The position numbers and the translations under genes are program-made. This document shows, one piece after another, positions 60,773 to 64,000 of a stretch of DNA of 64,000 nucleotides. Source of the DNA: a virus; the IMG/VR virus record IMGVR_UViG_3300042396_000450, positions 47,624-111,623 of that record; one strand, 5' to 3'. Within the stretch, counting starts at the first letter, position 1, and each line of letters starts with the position of its first letter. The notes beneath the pieces were generated by a model that saw only the letters and a program-made list of their open reading frames with translations, ran no database searches and was not told the DNA's origin.

Positions 60773-62755
60773 TTATACCTTAACTCTCATAGTTCTATTA
60801 CCATTAACTCTAACTACAAAGTTATTACGTAATGTTGAATTAAATCCAACTCCAGATAATTGGTTACTGCAAGATGGTGTCTTTAACTTATCACCAAGTA
60901 CATCAAATACCTTACGACTATGCTGAACTAATTCAGACTTAAGATACTCATTAAAGATAGATCGAGGATTATCTGAATTAACACATCCTTCTAACATAAA
61001 GAGATAGTGTTTTTCACCGATAGCAGTTGTCCAATGATTAGGAGATAAACTAACTAGATTGACCTTATGGAATAAATTAGTCTTAATACCCCATATCTCC
61101 TTAGATGACACACTAGAACCGCTACTATCAAGTGATTTAACAATAGTAAATCCTTTTAATTTGTCGAATTTAACAGTAACTACAGGTATTGTCTCTCCAC
61201 CTCGAAGATTCTTATTATATGCGTAAGAAAAAAGAGTACCATCTATTTCTAATTCAGCAGTAAATCCGCCATTAGATGTACGAGATGAATAGTTATGAAC
61301 AAAGTATGTGTATTCACCATCCAGCATTCGGCGGCGATCTATGTGAACTATGTTCTCTACTGCAACTCCTCTAGGAACGCGTATATCAACGTCCAACGAG
61401 CCACCAGTATTTCTACTAACTTTATTATTGTATGCAATCTCACAATAAAGAGGTTCTCTACAATGAGCATCGAAATCAATAATGTTATTATCATTATCAT
61501 TCCATTGAATACTAAACCTACTAACTACATTATCTACACGTCCACCTGCTGCTTTAACTCTCTCACGCATACTATCAGCATTACCGCCATTGTAAACCCA
61601 GCTAAATGAGTTATCCCACTTAAATAATGTAGGTGCTGCACTATCTACAGCAGTTACTAAACTAACTAAATTACCACTATGGCGCGATTCAAGTAGTAAC
61701 TCAACATTAGTAGCACCAGGTAACACATCATTAATAAACTCATCTATGTTAACTTCATCTAACTTAACTAATGACTTAGGATTAACAGGAACTTCATCTA
61801 ATATGCTATCAAATACATTAGTATTGAGTTTCTGAGAGCGATTAATAAACAGAGCATCATTAACGTTAATATCAGCTTCATTTGCAAATCTCCTATTTAA
61901 TGCAGATTCTAAACCTAGTTCAATTACAAGTTGATTAGCTTCCTCTACTTGTTTCTTAGTAGAGATAACTTGATTAGTTCTCATGTAGTTAGATGGAGCT
62001 ACCATAGCTTCATATTTTCTAACTGCAACATTAATATCAACACTATTAGATAAATCAATTAATAAACTACCTATTGAAGTGTTTCTAATACCTGCAATAA
62101 ACGAACTAGAGTTAATCCAACAATAGTTATCCTTATTAATAGTATCCTTGTATTCTTGTTGATGTTTAAGTAATTCAATTAAACTAGTTTTATTTGATTC
62201 ACCTCTATATAACTGATTTTGTGCAATTAACTCAAGCACTGTTTCAGTTGAATCAATTGATAGTTCATTTAATGCTCGTTTAAATGTTTCCTTCTTACTA
62301 CGTTTATCAGACATCAAGGTATTTTCAGTTAAAAAAGATTGAGTTACTAATGTACTAGGTAACTCATAATAGAGATGTTGCCATTCTACATCAATAGTTA
62401 AACTACGATCTGTACCTAACTTAGATTGTTTAGTTATGAATACATTAGTTATGTTAGATTCACTAACTAACTTATCTAATGCAGCTATAACTCCTGCATA
62501 CATAACGTCATCTACAGTGAAATCCCACATTGACTTAACTTCACCATCTTTAATGGCAACTACATTACCATACTGTTTAATAAACTGTCTACAACAGTTA
62601 CAGTTAAATCCTTGACGTTCATCATCAGGAAACGCATTTAAATAAGCATCCCATAACTCATTCTTATTAACATCAGTTACATATAACCGAACTTGTCCTT
62701 CAATGAGTTTATTGAAGTTACTTTGAAACAATACTTTAAATTCATTAAATTGCAT
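60773..62755 (-). CDS. Large conserved phage protein with YfaP/DUF2135-like domain
   Basis: This is a 660-residue protein. Residues 40-60 hold GFNCNCCRQFIK, a metal-binding Cys cluster. Around residues 430-520 there is a DUF2135/YfaP-like beta domain: IDFDAHCREP, then TGGSLDVDIRVPRG, VENIVHIDRRRMLDGEYTYFVHNYSSR and GGFTAELEIDGTLF. Similar proteins occur in large phages. The role is unknown; the Cys-rich head suggests a regulated protein. Confidence 0.6.
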   Translation of the reverse strand: MQFNEFKVLFQSNFNKLIEGQVRLYVTDVNKNELWDAYLNAFPDDERQGFNCNCCRQFIKQYGNVVAIKDGEVKSMWDFTVDDVMYAGVIAALDKLVSESNITNVFITKQSKLGTDRSLTIDVEWQHLYYELPSTLVTQSFLTENTLMSDKRSKKETFKRALNELSIDSTETVLELIAQNQLYRGESNKTSLIELLKHQQEYKDTINKDNYCWINSSSFIAGIRNTSIGSLLIDLSNSVDINVAVRKYEAMVAPSNYMRTNQVISTKKQVEEANQLVIELGLESALNRRFANEADINVNDALFINRSQKLNTNVFDSILDEVPVNPKSLVKLDEVNIDEFINDVLPGATNVELLLESRHSGNLVSLVTAVDSAAPTLFKWDNSFSWVYNGGNADSMRERVKAAGGRVDNVVSRFSIQWNDNDNNIIDFDAHCREPLYCEIAYNNKVSRNTGGSLDVDIRVPRGVAVENIVHIDRRRMLDGEYTYFVHNYSSRTSNGGFTAELEIDGTLFSYAYNKNLRGGETIPVVTVKFDKLKGFTIVKSLDSSGSSVSSKEIWGIKTNLFHKVNLVSLSPNHWTTAIGEKHYLFMLEGCVNSDNPRSIFNEYLKSELVQHSRKVFDVLGDKLKTPSCSNQLSGVGFNSTLRNNFVVRVNGNRTMRVKV

Positions 62756-63368
62756 AACTCTAAGTCTCCTAATTGTGTTAACTCTAAACTAACTTAATTA
62801 ACAATGAATAGTTATCACTAAATCCTGCAAACTTAAATGACTTATAATGGACAAGTTACAGGAACTAAAGCAACTATTAATTGAGCTAGTTGTTTCTTAC
62901 TTAACTAAATATCTCTCTAATTAAGATACTTAGTATACTAAGATACTTCACTAACTCGCCCCTTACACTGTTCTAGGAAATTTAGATAGATCTATCCTAA
63001 ATACCTAACATTACTACTACTAGTAGTCTTTTTAACGTTGCGACTTGTTGTTAACTCAGTGCAACTAATTACTTACCATTGATCCTAACTATTGCTAGGT
63101 GGTGTCACTTGACTTGTCGGGACATTACCTGGTATCTCTAGATGTCCGAACATTGTGCAACCGTGATAGTGACCTTCTTTATGTTTTAGCTCTAGAGCCA
63201 GGACTTTCACCCTGATCACGGTGTAGACTACTGGTGTTCTGAGGTGTCTTGATAAGACCCAGTGCCTACGGAATGAGTAAACCCCTTAAACTCATACTCC
63301 GCATACCAGCCAATACCGTAAACTACGTGACGCAGTATCAAGGGATCTTTCGATATTAGCTAGTAATA
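62756..63368 (-). ncRNA. Gene-free, hairpin-rich stretch; possible structured RNA
   Basis: No ORF with coding character was found over about 600 bases. The centre (63070-63350) is richer in G+C than the window. On the minus strand it can form many helices: ACCGTGAT with ATCACGGT (8 bp, 63162-63223), TGCGGA/ATGAGT with ACTCAT/TCCGTA (63266-63304), GTCTT-AAGAC, GCTCTAGAGC, TCGGACAT with ATGTCC(C)GA, GTCACT with AGTGAC, and a 14-base palindrome CTTAGTATACTAAG. It does not match RNase P, tmRNA or a group II domain V to me. Strand and function are uncertain. Confidence 0.5.
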
Positions 63369-63584
63369 TCATAACTTAGTTTTTAATAAATTTACAACTA
63401 AATTATTCAAACAACTTAATACTGAAGGTTTTTGTTCTAGTAACATTTCCTCATATAATTCGACAGCAATATCATATACCGCGCTACGTCGTTGATCTAT
63501 TAACTTATTTTCATGAGCTTGACATTCTTCAGGAGTGTCAAATAACTTACCATCTCTGGATTGATACTTAGTTACTTTTTTCAT
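63369..63584 (-). CDS. Small hypothetical protein
   Basis: A 71-residue protein with YQSRDGKLFDTPEECQAHE near the N-terminus, a pattern common in small phage proteins with a 'DGK-x-FDT-x-EEC-x-AHE' core, then a helical part. It lies between the structured stretch and the DGR target gene. It is not an Avd-type accessory protein by sequence. Confidence 0.65.
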   Translation of the reverse strand: MKKVTKYQSRDGKLFDTPEECQAHENKLIDQRRSAVYDIAVELYEEMLLEQKPSVLSCLNNLVVNLLKTKL

Positions 63585-63635
63585 TATCTTAATTCCTGTG
63601 ATGTTTAACTTATTTTCTTACCATGTCAAGATAAA

Positions 63636-64000
63636 TTATTTCAATTTACTGCACATAGCACTACATACAACCCGAAAACCGAAGTTGCCGATGCGGTAGT
63701 CGAGATCGTTGTCGTAGCGAAAAGCAGAACGGCAATTAGCAGGATAGTTGAACCACGAACCACCGCGCAGCAGCTTTCTATTACTACTCTCTTCATTATC
63801 TAGCCATGCGCTACCATCTGTTGGCGCACCTTTATAGTTACTATGCCAACTATCTTGACACCACTCCCATACATTGCCGTGCATATCATATAAACCAAAG
63901 GCGTTGGGCTGAAAAGTTCCTACTGGAGTTGTTCTTCCTCGATATTCTCCCTTGGGGGCATTACCATAGGTGTAGTTACCATCATAGTTTACCTCATTTG
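63636..64000 (-). CDS. DGR variable protein, FGE/C-type-lectin fold, N-terminus beyond window
   Basis: The 3' 120 codons of a formylglycine-generating-enzyme-like protein are visible: [39 protein letters not shown], then [19 protein letters not shown] and [10 protein letters not shown] before the stop. [16 protein letters not shown] and the GGSW...FGFRVV end are diagnostic of this domain as used in diversity-generating retroelement targets. The codons are more GC-rich than the neighbours. The likely role is a variable binding surface, possibly on the virion or host contact. The start is outside the window. Confidence 0.85.
   Translation of the reverse strand, partial: NEVNYDGNYTYGNAPKGEYRGRTTPVGTFQPNAFGLYDMHGNVWEWCQDSWHSNYKGAPTDGSAWLDNEESSNRKLLRGGSWFNYPANCRSAFRYDNDLDYRIGNFGFRVVCSAMCSKLK
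63667..63764 (-). other. DGR variable region (VR)
   Basis: Coding from GGTGGTTCGTGG to the conserved GGTTTTCGGGTTGT end, the segment is GC-rich relative to the window. It holds many Asn/Asp/Tyr/Ile/Phe-coding positions ([16 protein letters not shown]) that fit adenine-templated AAC/AAT codons of a typical template repeat. No template repeat or RT gene is visible in these 64 kb. Confidence 0.75.

Larger units (their letters stand above)
462..63621. repeat. Dispersed asymmetric 9-mer GTAAGAAAA, 53 copies
   Basis: Exact copies counted by eye. GTAAGAAAA on the plus strand starts at 4517, 6891, 10007, 12606, 15696, 20806, 21952, 24671, 26526, 29508, 31233, 32475, 36356, 37902, 39918, 42509, 45964, 51521, 53687, 57953, 58936 and 61223. 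Its complement TTTTCTTAC starts at 462, 1657, 9078, 11663, 13097, 13521, 15349, 17861, 19594, 20686, 21604, 22875, 23910, 26805, 30428, 31985, 34137, 35032, 38068, 39949, 43840, 45742, 46924, 48289, 51980, 53130, 57318, 58413, 59390, 59531 and 63613. A preceding G is common and the 3' side is usually (A/T/C)A(A/G)G. Copies fall in every reading frame and both orientations relative to genes. My rough composition-based expectation is one or two. Confidence 0.85.

Noticed and set aside
61295-61609. Plus-strand ORF opposite the DUF2135-like gene
   Set aside because: Low-complexity Ile/Asn/Thr sequence antisense to a well-supported gene.
63070-63350. RNase P RNA-like 'GAAAGTCC...GGCTC' segment
   Set aside because: Only one short conserved word is present, and the universal CR-V region and order do not follow.
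63070-63350. Group I or group II intron
   Set aside because: I could not find a domain V helix, a GUGYG start or P7/R-S motifs; no interrupted exon flanks it.
1-64000. tRNA genes
   Set aside because: No GGTTCGAATCC-type T-arm with matching acceptor stem was found by eye.
1-64000. CRISPR arrays
   Set aside because: No repeat-spacer series with regular spacing was seen; the iterated 9-mer is irregularly spaced and too short.

Overview
This window is one AT-rich (by eye about one third G+C), densely packed stretch of a large tailed-phage genome. The evidence is a Mu gp29-like portal and tail-fibre-type genes, a phage replication and nucleotide-metabolism gene set, several phage antirepressors, and dozens of tiny genes with ATGA/TAATG start-stop overlaps. 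The host is not shown directly. An AdoCbl-dependent (class II) ribonucleotide reductase and a formylglycine-generating-enzyme-like diversity-generating-retroelement target protein make a cyanobacterial host my best guess (inference).

Layout. 1-436: two small minus-strand genes, the first cut by the window edge. 473-6438 (+): tail fibre, LamG-like lectin, an unknown protein and the portal. 6410-13504 (-): RuvC, phosphoesterase, DHFR, RepA-like ATPase, ThyA, dCMP deaminase, CYTH protein and exonuclease. 13497-16939: dNMP kinase (-), a glycine-zipper virion-like protein (+), HD nucleotidase (-) and an isolated regulator-like gene (+). 16981-23573 (-): GlyRS-like catalytic core, cobalamin adenosyltransferase, class II RNR, MazG-like protein and BRO/Rha antirepressors. 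23671-36790 (-): split family B polymerase, helicase, primase, Thg1, RecB/Cas4-like nuclease and SSB. 36945-43767 (-): PNK/phosphatase, T4 Rnl1-type RNA ligase, Sak4-like ATPase, ClpS and an NTase/PcfJ-like fusion. 43754-62755 (mostly -): ATP-grasp enzyme, AAA ATPase, two tandem MoxR/CobS-like AAA plus VWA/CobT-like pairs, Dam-type methylase, many tiny genes and a DUF2135-like protein. 62756-63368: a structured non-coding stretch. 63636-64000 (-): the 3' end of a DGR variable protein.

How the genes work together. One set makes dNTPs: RNR with its own cofactor-activating enzyme, ThyA, DHFR, dCMP deaminase, dNMP kinase, MazG and HD nucleotidase. A second set replicates and recombines DNA: polymerase, exonuclease, primase, helicases, SSB, Sak4, RuvC and nucleases. 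A third set looks like RNA or tRNA repair: PNK, RNA ligase, Thg1, GlyRS-like core, CYTH and the NTase fusion. Hairpin terminators cut the minus strand into short units.

Four signals are not explained by gene content. (1) The asymmetric 9-mer GTAAGAAAA/TTTTCTTAC occurs 53 times by my count, on both strands and mostly inside genes in any frame. (2) At least six small unrelated proteins share a C-terminal peptide of the form [STN]Y-x-[DS]-I-L-[DEN]-x-L. (3) At least eight small genes are interrupted by one in-frame stop or frameshift while large genes are intact. (4) A DGR target region has no template repeat or reverse transcriptase in the window.
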